A stretch of DNA of 64,000 nucleotides from Trametopsis cervina (Eukaryota; Basidiomycota; Agaricomycetes; Polyporales; Irpicaceae): the NCBI GenBank assembly GCA_022385755.1, contig MU278350.1:5965-69964 (forward strand), read 5' to 3'. The notes under the pieces are model-generated. The model did no database searches. It worked only from the letters and a program-made list of their open reading frames with translations, and was not told the DNA's origin. The translations under genes were made by a program, and so were the position numbers. Of this stretch, positions 10,829 to 23,097 are shown one piece after another (within the stretch, counting starts at the first letter, position 1; each line of letters begins with the position of its first letter).

Positions 10829-12060
10829 ATGGCCGCTTTTACCTGCACTGGTGCTGTTGCTTCTGCGTTTGCTGCTGCGACTCCGGCTGGTCCGGCTTGT
10901 AAGTGTGCTTCCTTTCTTTCTTGCATACCTATACTTATTCTTCTCTCGCCCTCACAGCTAACGATGCTGGTCATCGTTCCACCAAGACCAAGGCAGGCCT
11001 CGGTCTCGGTCTCAGACTTCACCACAATGAAGTCTTCAACACTTCCTTCCGTTCCTCGGGGTCTGTAGGGCTGGGCATCTACATCGACTCCGAGGCCGAA
11101 GAGGCAGTCTGGGGCGACGCACCATTATCATCCTTCGCGTCGTCCTCAGGCCACACCTCGTCGTCGTCGTCGTATTCCTATTTCGACCAACCCTCCATAT
11201 GGTCACTCACCGACGACGAAGCTAGCGATTACGCCTCAATGCTGGTCACGCGCCTCGAGCGCCCCTCTGCCGTAGCGCGCAGCCAGGCGATCGCCTCGCC
11301 GACGTTCAGCGAGTACCAGCCCATGCGCACGCCGTCGCCGCGTCTCGTGGCGTCTCCGCCACCCGACGTCGTTTTCGCATTCGCGATCCCCGACGCACCT
11401 ATCATTTCTGCATACGACGAGGATGAAGAGGAGGTTGCCATGCTGGACATGGCTCCCGCTTCACCCTTTTTGTGCCCATCCATTATGCTCCCCAGCGTAC
11501 CGACGTTCTCGTCGGGACTCAACCTCCTCTGTCTCGACGACGAGGACGTTGCGGTACCCACCATGCTCCCCACCAGACCCACCTTCTCGTCGGGGCTCAA
11601 CCTCCTCTGTCTCGACGACGAGGACGAGGAGGCATACGCCCCTCCTTGCTCCCCTCTGCCCGACGCCTATAAACACACTCGTACAGGCGTCGGGCTCGGC
11701 ATAACATTCGCCGATGACGAGGCGGAGGACGAGACGCTCTTCACCATACCCACCTTCGACTACCTCAGCTCGTCCAGTATCGGGGAGTCTGACTCTGACG
11801 ATTCAAACGAATCGCTGAGCTCAGACACCGATTCGAGCTCGATGGCCCCAACGGAACGTTACTTAGCGCACGCACATTTGGCACATCCAAAGCCACGCCG
11901 CGCGAAGTTGTTCGGGGGTGGATGGGGTATCAACCTCACGGGGCGTGAGGTTGTCGGAGAGCTGGTCGACTCGCAGGGCGAGGATGAAAAACCTCATCTC
12001 GGGTTCGACTCGCCGGGGTTTTGGAAGGAGTATACAGCTGTGCTGCATGGTCAGGCTTGA
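10829..12060 (+). CDS. Acidic low-complexity protein with internal repeats
   Basis: Exon 1 (10829-10899) reads MAAFTCTGAVASAFAAATPA. A GT-AG intron (about 10900-10957) then joins in frame to a long second exon, for about 390 residues in all. No family recognised. Two 26-residue tandem units contain TFSSGLNLLCLDDED (starting near 11500 and 11578). A second motif family (VGLGIYIDSEAEE, VGLGITFADDEAEDE and the shorter GGWGINLTG) recurs along the chain, linking glycine-leucine patches to acidic patches. Serine runs (SSSSYS) and acidic blocks suggest disorder. The alanine-rich N-terminus is weakly signal-like, but an exon junction interrupts it. The repeated GLGI-acidic units resemble short docking motifs more than an enzyme fold. 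Confidence 0.65.
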
Positions 12061-12383
12061 TGCTTTGATCTTACTCCTTCTTGTTCTTCATAAACACCAA
12101 AAGTACCATATTCTTAAACCTAATAAACAATGACTCTTGAACCGTAAAACGTCCGATTGTTCACGTGCTTGCAAACGCTACAGCAATGGGACAGTCTGAT
12201 GGTAAGTTTGTGCGTAAATATGTACTCATTTCAAAAGCAGTAGTAATATCCAAAATCAAAACATAACAGATAAGAAAAGTGTGCGCGTTGTTGGTAGTAG
12301 AGAGTAGAGGAAGACGGTTGATTAGGGTATCTCAAAACAAATAATGCACAGCATGCGTCAAGTAAACTTTAATCTTCGCATCG
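12061..12383. other. Convergent 3' intergenic
   Basis: AT-rich spacer between convergent genes. AATAAACAAT at 12121-12130 could serve in polyadenylation of the plus-strand transcript. Nothing else seen. Confidence 0.4.
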
Positions 12384-13306
12384 TCACTTCCTCGGAGGCA
12401 CCTTCAGGTCCGGAACATCCTCCACGAAACGACTCTCGCGCCGCACAGGAGCTGAGCTCGCCGCGGGTGAAACATCCTTGCTCTTTCCGCCACTCTTGGT
12501 GCTGCTCGCCTTACTCCTGCGCTTGAACCAGCCACTGCTGGAGCTTGCCGTCGCGGTAAGCTCTTTGCCCGGCACACGCTCGCCCTCTTCGCGGCCCGCG
12601 CCAGGGCGCACGTTCTCCGGGTTCTCGACACGATCGTGATCGCGCTTCAGGAACTCTTCGCCTCTGATTCGGAGGAACTCTTCGAGGAGAGCTGCGTTGC
12701 GCGAGTTGGCCTTGTAAACGGCGAGCACGACGTCACCCATGATGGGAACTAGACCTGCCAAGACCGAGACGGCGTTGTTGGCAAGCATCTTGCGGACGAG
12801 CCAATCTGGGAGTCTGGAAGATGTGAGGTCAGCAAAAGGAAAGAGGTCCAGGATGTGCATGACGTACTCGGCCTGACGTGCCTTCCGCACGACAAGTATG
12901 TAGTTGAGACCTGCATCTGCAACGTCTCCAACGCCGGGTATGATACCTGAAAGTACGAGTTAGTGAGCATCAACCTGACAGATATGGGTGTAGCCCACCT
13001 ATGACGAAGGTCCACCCGAAACGCATGCCACAAATGCTGAAGCCTTTATCCAGGTAGTGTGCACGTCTCTTGACAGACTTCAGGATCTTGGCATCGCGTG
13101 CGGATAAGCCAGGGGGGAGTTCCCTCTGACAATATGCTGTCAGTCACACGATAGAAGTGGCGACGGAAGCGAGCACGTACCTTTCTCCGCCGTTCTCTAC
13201 CCTTCTTGTCGATGTAGGTTTCGTACAAGGGGTCTGCAGGCTGATACTGCTCCATATGCTTGGAGAAAAGCTTTCGGCCAATCTTAACTGCCAATTCGTT
13301 GGACAT
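12384..13306 (-). CDS. DUF4112 domain protein
   Basis: The start is MSNELAVKIGRKLFSKHMEQ at 13306; upstream codons in the same frame lack conserved content. Introns near 13182-13129, 12997-12946 and 12886-12817 give the DUF4112 core: LDKGFSICGMRFGWTFVIGI, PGVGDVADAGLNYILVV and then DWLVRKMLANNAVSVLAGLV followed by GDVVLAVYKANSRNAALLEE. The core has two to three hydrophobic segments with the family's paired GD motifs and is usually predicted to be membrane-associated; its biochemical role is not established. The C-terminal third (EFLKRDHDRVENPENVRP onward) is a charged serine/lysine-rich tail. Length of about 250-260 residues is normal for fungal members. Confidence 0.85.
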
Positions 13307-14313
13307 GGTGAGTGGAGAGTGGTGGAGGGAAGGGGGAGAGAGATAAAGACGACGAGGCGAGGACAAGGCCTTTCATAGCAGCTGGTATTAGCATCGCCGT
13401 CACCGTGACGGTTCGAGGCAACGCTCCATTCGAAACCTCACTGGGCGGCTCCGTGACGTCACACTCTGGGTGGATGCAATAGACCGATAGACGCCCGTAC
13501 CAATCGCGCTTGGCGCTTTCTTCCGCGTTGCTGTGTTTCGCGCAAAGTACACAGCAAAAATCCACAGTTTCCTGAAAAAGCTGTGAATTTGACTTATCTA
13601 AATACCTGCCTTCGTTGGTTGTCCATGCGAGAAATGCTTCGATATCGTAAGGAGTTGTACGGCAATTGTAAGATGGCCGCCGGCTACAGGTGACAATCAC
13701 AATACAACTCCCAGGCGGGGTTTCTTGCGCATATCCATGTTAAGACACATAGAACGCTCTGTGTGTGTTTCTCGCAATAGCCCACAAGCAGCGCAGAAAG
13801 TCCCGAGGCACAAATAACGAGTAGACATTCATGGTTACCGCACGTAGAAGGCTTGCCTAATCCGGTAATAGGCTTATCAATCATATTTCGGATGAATTGG
13901 GAATTTTTCGTTGCGATAACTCTCTGAACCCCTTTCTCTGCTCGCTAAACATTTCTCTAAGTCCTCGAATTTTCGAGTATCCAGGTCAGTATTTCGTTCA
14001 CTGTTATCTTCAAAATACTCTTTGCGAACGACCATCTGGGTTTACAATGCACTCTTTCCTTGCTTTCCGCCGAATGACCCATGCACTGTCCTTATCGCAC
14101 CTGTCTCGAGTCGTCGAGGGGGGTATGATTCGAGCCTTAGCCCGTTGAACGGCCATAACTTGCTTTATTTCACGCCTTTTGCAGGGAATGGGGAGAGGAT
14201 CAGTGGTCGTTGCAGTTGATGGCATCGTCGGTGGGCGGGCATGACGGCGACGTGGTTTCTCCCGCTAGTGTCCTGTTTGAGAGTCGAGCGGCCACAGTCG
14301 TACTATCCCCTTC
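13307..14313. other. Divergent promoter region
   Basis: This lies between the DUF4112 gene (minus) and the AT-hook gene (plus). Minus-strand open frames at 13284-13884 lack exon features. A possible upstream start for the AT-hook gene is an ATG at 14220, but I found no canonical splice joining it in frame. Confidence 0.4.
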
Positions 14314-16583
14314 ATGCAGCTGCGCCAACTTCATGACATGGATACTAAACTAGCATTGCTCATTCAGAACCTCATGGCGGATAGCAGCCTCCACAGCACG
14401 CTCAGTGGGGCGTTGACGTCTCAGACCTTATCGCTACCCGACGCATCTCAACAACAACAAGCACAGCAACATCCGCAACATCCCCCGGGCGGTGAAGTCG
14501 TACAACCCGCACAAGGTGTTGTGACCCCTCCCAATCCTGACGCACCGGTGAAGAGGAGACCTGGTCGTCCCAAGGGAAGTGGCAAGAAGCAGCTCGAAAA
14601 CGCAGGCGAGCCAAAAGTCAAGCGTCCGGTGGGCCGTCCGAGGAAAGATGGTCTGCCAGCGGGCTCTGTTGGACCCAAGAAGACAGCTAGACCGAGAAAG
14701 AGAGCACCTGGCGACTTTGCAACAGCTATCGCATCGCCAGGAGGCATCATCCCTCCGTATGGGGTACTGTTCCCGCTTCTCTTCCGTCAGTAAATCTTGC
14801 TAACTTGCTGGCAGGCAGCGCCGTATGGAGATGCCGCGCAGTGGCAGTCGATATCGGCCCCTCCTATGGCATCGCTCAGGCCACCTCCACCGCCCAGCAT
14901 TGCTTTCCCCATTGACCCCAGTCTTGATCGCGACAACTGGGCTGAGCTCGCACGTCACCGTCCGGACGCTCTCCTGCATGCTCTTGTGACAGCCCTCTCA
15001 GCCCCGAACCCACTTTCTTCAGCAGGCATATCCGTCGAGGATGCCTTCAAAGCACACCTTAACTCCCTCGCACCCAACAAGCAGGAAGTCCAGCAGAACA
15101 ACATCCCTACGCTATACTCTATCCTGAAGACATTCTGGCTCCCCACCTCTCCATCCTATTTTGCGCTCACTGCCTCCGCAGGCACAAACCGCGTCCCCTC
15201 CGAGCATCGATTCTTATACTGGGACCCCCAGCCACTCGTCTTCAATGGCATCGCCTGCCCCGCGTGCGCCGCCCCACTCATCAATAAGGGCCGCATCAGC
15301 TCGGGGCCCATAAAAGTATACGATCTCGGTAAGCCGTTCTTCATCATCGGCTGCGAATACGTCTGCCGGTCCCCAATCTGCCTGCCTGCTGGCACTCAGG
15401 GCGAAGGCCGCAAATTCGCTAGCACGGACATTTCCATCCTTCGTGCCCTCCCTACCAAGCTCAAGGATGAGTTCCCGGCGCGTCTCATTCAGGGCCCGGG
15501 CAATACGCCCGACTTAGGTCCGGGAGCGGATGTGTGGAATTGGAGGGGCATGGGTGTGTCAGGAGCTCTGTGGGATATGGCGAGGTTCGGGCTGCGATCT
15601 GGGTTGCAGAAGGAGATAATTCTAGGATTCGCGCATGCGATACAGAACGGTATTCCGGACGAGCCATGGTTCATGCAAGCAGGGCCGCAGCCACCTGTAC
15701 CACAATCCATTTCTGCTCCGAGGAAGACCGAGCAGCCGCAAGCAGGGAGCAGTAGCGATGCTGTTGCTGGCGGTGCAGGTGCGGATGAAAACGAAGACGA
15801 CGGTATGGATGAAGCAGAGGACGAAGAGGAGACGGAGAGAGAACTGAACAAGGAGGTTTGTGCGTTACCTAGCGATCCAAATACTTGACCGTTGACTCAT
15901 TACTTCAACTTCTCTTCTTCCTTCTCTTCCCTGTTGTTCTACCCACCTTGCTGCTTGTGCATGACTCCTTCATATTCAAATTTTAAACTTCCCGTTTCTC
16001 CCCTTCTTTCACTTTTCTTGCGACATAGAATGCGGAGGAATTCAGTAACGAATGGGAATCAAACCGCAGCAACGGAGAAGCTAGCGGCAGTGGCATACAA
16101 CAATCGCAACAAGCCCAGCCAGAACAGCCTCATCAGACTCAAGCCCAACCACCGCCGCAGCAGGCGCACGTAACACCAGGCCATCCTCCAGGCCCAAATG
16201 ATATCCACCCAACAATCCCCGCAGCTATTCCGCCCGAATACGTCACCACATATCCTCCGCACGGCCAGCCACACCCCCAACAAGGCGTTTACATCCAGTC
16301 CTATCCCTACCCGCCATACGCATACTACCAGCAAGCACCCTTCCCGCCCCCGCAGCCGGGGATGATGAAGCGCACGTTCGCGCTAGTGGAGAGCGGGGCG
16401 GACGGGTCGTCGGAGCCGTTGCACAAGCGGGTGCGGCACTGTGTTAAGTGCGGTTCGAACGAATGCAAGGGTAAGGGTGGACGTGCGTTCTGCACTAATC
16501 CGTGCCAGGACTGCGGGAAGATGGACTGTAAGGGGAGGAACAGCAAGAGGCCGGACAGGACGTGCGCGGATGCATGGCCTTGA
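14314..16583 (+). CDS. AT-hook protein with DUF6729-like region and C-terminal cysteine cluster
   Basis: Three exons are joined by introns at about 14764-14815 and 15856-16029, giving about 680 residues. The N-terminal exon is glutamine-rich, then carries two classic AT-hooks (RRPGRPKGSGKK; KRPVGRPRKDG) and a third basic patch. The middle exon resembles the zinc-binding DUF6729 region: FLYWDPQPLVFNGIACPACA, then GRISSGPIKVYDLGKPFFII, GCEYVCRSPIC and DISILRALPTKLKDEFPARL. A glutamine/proline-rich spacer follows, and the end is cysteine-rich (CVKCGSNECKGKGGRAFC, then CQDCGKMDCKGR), which would bind zinc. The composition points to a nuclear, AT-rich-DNA-binding regulator. DUF6729 is assigned from memory of the pattern; AT-hooks and cysteine spacing are directly visible. 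The true start could be further upstream. Confidence 0.7.
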
Positions 16584-16969
16584 ACTGCAAACAACAGTTT
16601 GGATGGAGGAGGGATGTAGCCTGGTATAGCGCACGCATGTGTTGTCTGGACCAACTGCGATCCTACGCCACAGGATATTTTTCTCGATTACTTTCGCCTA
16701 ACTCCCTTTTCACCCGATTATCTGCCTTCTACATTTTCTTTTCTCTATAAATTCACGTATTCTGTATGACATCATATTCACAGAAAACTTGTTGTTTTTG
16801 ATACTCTTCCTCTTATCCCTCTCTGATACGATGCCCACATCTGCTCTGTGATAGATCATCTATAGGTCGCGCAGATAGCCTGTGGCGCGTTATGTGTTTG
16901 TACTAGTACATTGGGCTGTTTGTTTTTACTACCATCCTAATACGCATAAGTGTGGTTAGGATACTATGT
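16584..16969. other. Convergent 3' intergenic
   Basis: Short AT-rich spacer between two convergent genes; no gene or structured element seen. Confidence 0.4.
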
Positions 16970-19506
16970 CTACTGGGAGAGCTGCCTGATCTTGAGGATG
17001 ATCGCTGTAGGAAAAAAATCGCCATAAGTATTAGTTGACGTGAATGCAGGGAGGGTAGATTACTTACACTGCGGGTCCAAGCCCTGATGAGGGATCTGCT
17101 CAGTGAGACCACCGCAACCTTAAACGTGAATGCATAAATAAGTGTGTTCCTGATAATATAAGAGGAGGTCGACTTACCCTCCTTGTTGGTGCCCATGTAC
17201 CCGAACTTCGGCGTGAGCTGGCGCTCAAGGAGCCAAGTGCCAAACTTGGAACCAAGCTGTAACACACAACAAAATTCAGCACCATTCCGAGCCCACAAGA
17301 TTGAGCTATCTTACCCCGGTCTTCTGGTTCAAAGACTCTACAACGAGGACGAAGGGGCTGGAGCCGACTTTGCGGATGGCGTCCTCGTCGACCAAGTTCA
17401 GCGTCGGCTTGTTGATCAGACCAACATCGAGACCCTCTTGCCTGCAGCGCAGTACTGCGTCCCAAGAACGGTAGAGCATGTCACCAAAAGAGACGACGTA
17501 GCCCGCGGTTCCCTCGGCAATGACCTCGTCCTTGCCGGGGACGAACTCGTAGTCGTCGCCGAACACGCGCGTCTTGCCGTCCTCCCTGAGGATGTAGGGT
17601 ACCTTGGAACGGGTAGAGAAGATGAATCGGAGGCCGCGCTCGAAGAACACACGCTCGACGATCTTGATCATTTGTTGGCCGTCAGCAGGCCAGTAGAGCC
17701 ATGTCTGAGTATCCGGGAGACCGTTGTCAGCGAAGAAGTGGTTGATACCGAAGTGGCAAGTGTTGTCAGCCATCTATTTGTAGTCAAATTAGTGAGTATC
17801 CAGACTGTCTTTCATGCGACGTCATAACAAACCTCGTCAACTGGAAAAGAGCCGTTATTATCGGGCTTCGCTAATATCGTATGAATGAGAACGTACCTCC
17901 GGAGTGAGAGAAGTGGCACAGGACATTGCAGAAGTTGAGACGAGCCATGGTAATCTCGGAGATGGTCATCTCAAGGAAAGCAGCGAAGGTGGAGAAGACA
18001 CCAAATTTGTCCTTGTCGAACCCGAAGCCAGCAGCAGCACTGAAGTTACCACGCTCCATGACTACCGATAGCAGAATCAGCAAGCGGTATTGCCTGTTTA
18101 TGGAGGAATATTGACGCACTTCCTGATGGAACAAAGACCTCAGGGTGCTTCTGGTGAATGGCCTTGATACCAGTTGATCCCTCGAGATCACCTAAGATAA
18201 GATTAGATAAGATGCAAGATGCCGCGAGCACACGCTCGTACTGTCGATGACCATGACTTTCTTCGCTGCCTCCTCCTTGCTCAGCTTGTCGAGGACCAGG
18301 TTGACCGCTTCACCGAAGATAACACGGTTGGCACCGAGCTCCTTGGTGGAACCGATGTACAGGTACGGGTTTGAGTGGGCGGTGATATTGTTCAGGATGT
18401 CTCCGGCGAAGCTGGAGGGATACCCACGAGCCTCAAAGTATTTGAGGGCGGCCTTCACGGGAATAACATCGTGTCCGTGCGTGGTACCTTCGATGTCGGC
18501 GACACCGGGCGCCATAAGACGCTTGCAAATTACTATCACAGCGTGGTCAGTCGCTATTGATTAAATTTTGTTGCAGAAATGATCATACCTGCCGCAGGAC
18601 CATCATAGTTGATCACCTCAACAAGGGCTCCCCAAAGAGCAGCGAAATCCTCTCCCTGTACAGTTACAACCTTGAGACCATGGCCGCTGAGCGTCTTTGC
18701 GATGTCGTACCCCTTCAGGTACTGCGACGGGTGGCCGGCGATAGTGACGTCATTATCATCGATAATGAGCTTGACGTTGAGGTTTTGCGCGACGGCAAGG
18801 CGGGCGGCCTCCGCGTCGTTTCCCTCTTGCTGGGACCCGTCCGAACCGAGCATGAACACCGTCTTGCCGCGGTTGGCCATAGCGATACCGTTGACCCACG
18901 GCCAGATGTGACCGAGACGGCCCGATGAGAACTTCACTCCCGGGGTGAGTCCAAGTTCGGGATGGCCTGGGAGCTTCGAATTGGCCTCACGGTAGTGTAA
19001 GAGATGCTCAGCAGGGAGGTGCCCTTCAATGGCAGATACAAGATACTGAGTCGCGACACGGTGACCTGGTCAATACACGATGAGCAGATGGCGACTGGTT
19101 TGCGTAACCAATATAACATACCGGCCTCATCGAAGAGGATAGGGACATAGTTATCCGAGTGGTTGAACAGCGACAAGAGCATGTTAACCTCCGGCACGGT
19201 GTCGTAAGCACCGCCTAACGCTCAATGTGAGTGCACTGCGAAGGAAAAGGTTGCATGCTCGCATACCAGTGTGTCCGCTAACACCTCTGGCAGCACCAGT
19301 CGCGGTGAAGAGCACAATGGCATCTCGCATCAACTGGATGTTGTGCTTGAGCGTATCGAGCTGCTCATCGGTCAGCTTGGGATTGCTCGGGTCGAGCTTG
19401 AGTCTGCGTGGACATCAGCCGATCGCGCTGAAACAACGGGAAGCTGGTGTACGCACGGCTTGAGAGCCTTGAGGTCGATGGGGAATGCGCTGTCTGTGCC
19501 CGGCAT
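16970..19506 (-). CDS. Transketolase-family enzyme
   Basis: This is a thiamine-diphosphate enzyme moving two-carbon ketol units between sugar phosphates (pentose-phosphate type). It starts MPGTDSAFPIDLKALKP at 19506; about ten introns give roughly 690 residues. Markers in order: GAARGVSGHTGGAYDTVPEV; HRVATQYLVSAIEGHLPAEH; FSSGRLGHIWPWVNGIAMA; the ThDP-binding segment GSDGSQQEGNDAEAARLA ending in DDNDVTIAG; TTHGHDVIPVKAALKYFEAR; the pyrimidine-binding half with DLEGSTG and ERGNFSAAAGFGF; then WPADGQQMIKIVERVFFERG; and the C-terminal domain with RCRQEGLDVGLINKPTLNLV. The last coding exon ends ILKIRQLSQ at 16970. GSDG replaces the usual GDG at the start of the cofactor motif, and this set of motifs differs from textbook Tkl1, so it may be the fungal paralogue near dihydroxyacetone synthase. 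Confidence 0.85.
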
Positions 19507-19753
19507 GATGGTCGTTGTGAGAAAGCAAGAATCGATGCTCCAACGCATCCACTCCTTTCCCTCTCGCACTTTGCCCCTTCGCTCGCCGGGCCGCCAGCCC
19601 CCAACGAATCACAGCATGCCATCTTCGCACGCGTCACGACAAATCCCGCCGGCAACCTGCCACCAAACGGTCTCGAGCATTGCAGAACTGCTCTACACTC
19701 AGCCTGCAATAGTCAGATCTTCCCCGGACGCGCTCAGTACGTGAAGAAAGCTC

Positions 19754-19760
19754 TATATAT
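19754..19760 (-). promoter_or_regulatory. TATA-like element, transketolase gene
   Basis: TATATAG on the minus strand about 250 nt upstream of the start codon at 19506; distance is long, so the assignment is tentative. Confidence 0.35.
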
Positions 19761-20518
19761 GTCGTGGTTCGCTTTCCGGGTCTTGGTCATAGGCTATGAT
19801 GGTGAGAAGATGTTGTCTTGAGGGTCTAGTTTATTTCACTTATGCCGCTTAGACATCATAACTATCTTACACAAAACGTCGTCTCGAGCTGTTTCTAACA
19901 TATACGTTGGTGATGTAACTGCGAACTGTCATTCGCGTGAAAGACTTCGCTCAACTGGGACGAACTCTCCCGCGAGCTACGGAGTGCTGACACCTTGAGG
20001 ATGAATAGTTTTTACTCTGGAGTCTGCAAGTACAGCGGTGCATATGGGGTAAGTTCAGGCTTTCTTCCTTGTTCCGACGGTCGCTTGGTTGGGAATCAAT
20101 TAGGCGAGGACAAATGAATCATCCCGTCGTTGGAACTCACGAGCACACTATCACAGTACTATCACTCGACCTTGCGCCTGTGAAGTTCCTATGCTCAGCC
20201 TTGTTCGGCCGATTCAGTGGGTGAAACACTTCTAGCCATCTATCATCTTACCGCCGCCCTTGCTGGCATGCATCTGACTGATCATCCTTGTGGCATGGGT
20301 AGGATCCCCTAACCGATGAACCCACTGGATCCGTTGCCTTTCTGATTCGTATTGTCTCGCGCTTCAGCGGGAAGAAGCAACCCAATCAGGTCGCCTGTGC
20401 CGGCCATTGAGCATCTGCGACAAACAACGAGCGTAATTACCCTCACTCACGGCTGCGCGTGCCTATCAGTAGTGAATTTCCACGGGAAATCTGTTCAAGA
20501 GCAATACTCGGAGCTGTG
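19761..20518. other. Divergent intergenic region
   Basis: Shared upstream region of the transketolase (minus) and homogentisate dioxygenase (plus) genes. No open frame of note. Confidence 0.45.
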
Positions 20519-20526
20519 TATATAAG
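20519..20526 (+). promoter_or_regulatory. TATA box, homogentisate dioxygenase gene
   Basis: TATATAAG about 94 bp upstream of the ATG at 20620, good match and typical spacing. Confidence 0.65.
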
Positions 20527-20619
20527 ATGGTCAGCTAGCAGCACCAATAATCACAGCGCCATCTGTACTTAGTCCCCTCAGCTGACCTTCACATCTCTTG
20601 AACATTCCTCCCAATCAAA

Positions 20620-22758
20620 ATGGTATATTCTCCTCCGAATGCTGGTTATCTGATTCGTATAACAAGCTATCCTACAGGCTACTGCTCAAGGCGGTTACTC
20701 TATCCGAAGAAAGGACGACCCATACACATATCAAGTTGGTTTCGGCAATTCGTTCACGTCTGAAGCTATGTAAGCCGGTGGTATAATGCATATAGATTAT
20801 CGAACTGAAGCGTGTCATCATCGGATCAGCCCAGGAGGTCTCCCCGTTGGCCAAAACACCCCTCAGAAGCACAAGTGGGGGCTTTACCCGGAAAGTGTAC
20901 GTATCATTCAAGCGCTCCCTTGTGCAATCATTGAGACGTGAAATTGAAGCTTAACGGTACTCCTTTCACGAACTCGCGGGAGACAAATGAGCGCACGTGA
21001 GTATTGAACTCCTGCGAATTCTGCCTCCTGGTTGAACGCGCCCCTTTCAGCTGGATCTATCGCATCCGTCCGGCGGTAGCCCATGCAGGCTTCCATACTT
21101 CTGAACCGCAGAACCCCAACGTAAGCTGGGCTTTCCTTCCTAGCCATACTACACCTAATTTCAAACCCAAAAGTTGGAAGCCGAGTTTTCCTTGAAAGAC
21201 CCGACGCAACATGTAATTGCTACTCAGCTGACTTGGGCCCCACTCGAAATCCCGAAAGGCGAGAAGGTCACCTTCGTCTATGGCTTGAAGACCATCCTCG
21301 GTAACGGCAGCCCGTTGACTCGTGAGGGTCTGGCCATCCACCAATACGCCTGCAACGCGTCCATGGAGAAGACTGCCTTTGTGAACAGCGATGGTGACTT
21401 CCTGATAGTCCCTTCCCTCGGCCGCCTGGATATTCAGACCGAGCTGGGGAAGTCAGTATGATACGAAGTAGTTCCGCCTGACATGAGGCTGACGCGTATC
21501 GTAACAGGTTGATGGTATATCCTGGTGAGATCGCGGTCGTACAGCGCGGCATCAGGTGGAAGGTCGGCGTTCCAGACGGTCAAGCACGCGGCTGTAAGAG
21601 ACACAGCTTGATACACTCGTATCCAGTACCTGACGTCATATTTTCCAGATGTCCAAGAAATATTTGGGTCTCATTATGAGCTTCCTGAACTCGGTCCGCT
21701 CGGATCGAATGGTCTCGCCAATGTTCGTGATTTCGAACACCCTATTGCGCACTTCGACCTCGACCAAACTCAGTGGGAAAGTAAGTCCTTTTTTGCGAAT
21801 ATCTTGAATGACAAAACTGACTGACATCGGGTTTTAGTCATCTACAAGTGAGTGATGCTAATGCATGAATTAATGCCCACTCTAAACCAAAGAATTCAGG
21901 CTCGGAGGCCGACTGCACACTGCTGTTCAAGATCACACGCCGTTTGACGTTGTCGCCTGGCATGGAAAGTATGTAACAGAATCCCTGCTTCATCCGCTTC
22001 GGGTTCGAACTGAATACCCATTCACAGCTACGTGCCGTACAAGTATGATCTCGAATCATTCGTTACGGTAGGATCCATCTCGAAGGATCATATGGACCCG
22101 TCCATCTTCACGGTCCTCACCGCCAAGTCTAAGACCAACGGCGTTGCCCTCGCGGACTTTGCCGTATTCGAAGAGCGGTGGGATGTCGCCGACCACACGT
22201 TCCGTCCTCCTGTACGTTTCGCTTGTGTAATAGGAATAACGCAGAAAGCTCATCGTTGTCGTCTACAGTATTTCCATAGGAATACTTGCTCTGAGATTAT
22301 TGGTCTCGTCAAAGGAGAGTACGGCGGTCGCAGCGAGGATTTCGTCCCTGGTGGATTGAGCTACGAGGCCGGTTTCACGCCTCACGGTGGTGAGTACTCC
22401 GTTACGCACTTCTGGGTCCTTTCTAGAGCCGTCGCTGAAATGTTCTTTCAGTTGATGAAAACGTATACAACGCCGCCACACAAAATGAACTCAAACCCAT
22501 GAAGGTCGGCGTGGGAAGCATCAGTGAGTCGCGGCTTTTCAAGACTGGGATGAATTCAGATGCTCACCCCTGACGCTCTTAGTGGTTATGTTTGAGACCA
22601 GCATGATGGTCACCGTCACCGACTTTGGATTTAAGAACAAGAAGGGCGAACACGCGGTTGACATGTGGGACGGCCTTGGCCCGAAATTCCTGGCGTATAC
22701 AGACCAGATTAACGCTGAGCTCAAGGCTGCCGGCCGTCCTCCCCTCTCTGCCAACTGA
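20620..22758 (+). CDS. hgdA: Homogentisate 1,2-dioxygenase
   Basis: This iron enzyme opens the ring of homogentisate to maleylacetoacetate in phenylalanine/tyrosine breakdown. Around ten short introns leave one frame of about 470-480 residues. Family blocks are YQVGFGNSFTSEAI, PGGLPVGQNTPQKHKWGLYP, WIYRIRPAVAHAGF, LGRLDIQTELGKLMVYPGEI, AVVQRGIRWKV, and HGNYVPYKYDLESFVTVGSI. The iron ligands are visible: YFHRNTCSEIIG gives the His and Glu six residues apart, and GFTPHG gives the second His. The C-terminus keeps MVMFETSMMVTVTDFG. The start is odd: the ATG (20620-20622) is followed at once by a 55-nt intron (20623-20677), so exon 1 codes for methionine alone and exon 2 continues ATAQGGYSIRRKDD. 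No other tyrosine-pathway gene is next to it. Confidence 0.93.
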
Positions 22759-23097
22759 AGGTCACTTCGTTGAATATCCGCTGTGTAGGGTCTCTATTTA
22801 CGTCTGGAATTTCTCGATCGTACTCCGTTTGTCAAAGTATATATGATCTCCCTGTTGCTCAGTGTACTATAACTGTAATGCTAGTCACCTGCCAATTGGC
22901 TGATGTCCTGCTTATTGATTCCAGAATTCATATTGTATTCGAATGACTGAAGCAAGGAGCGTTTGATGATATACACTGCATATGTATATATGATTGGGAC
23001 AAAATCTCATAAAGGAGTGGAATGGGTGGCACGCATTTCGAAGTGCACCCTGAATGGGAATCATGTTAAGAAGATTAGCTCAAGAAGTGCATATGAC
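22759..23097. other. Convergent 3' intergenic
   Basis: AT-rich spacer between convergent genes, nothing recognised. Confidence 0.4.

Noticed and set aside
13284..13884. Minus-strand frames upstream of the DUF4112 gene
   Set aside because: They run through the 5' region of that gene and show no conserved blocks or consistent introns.
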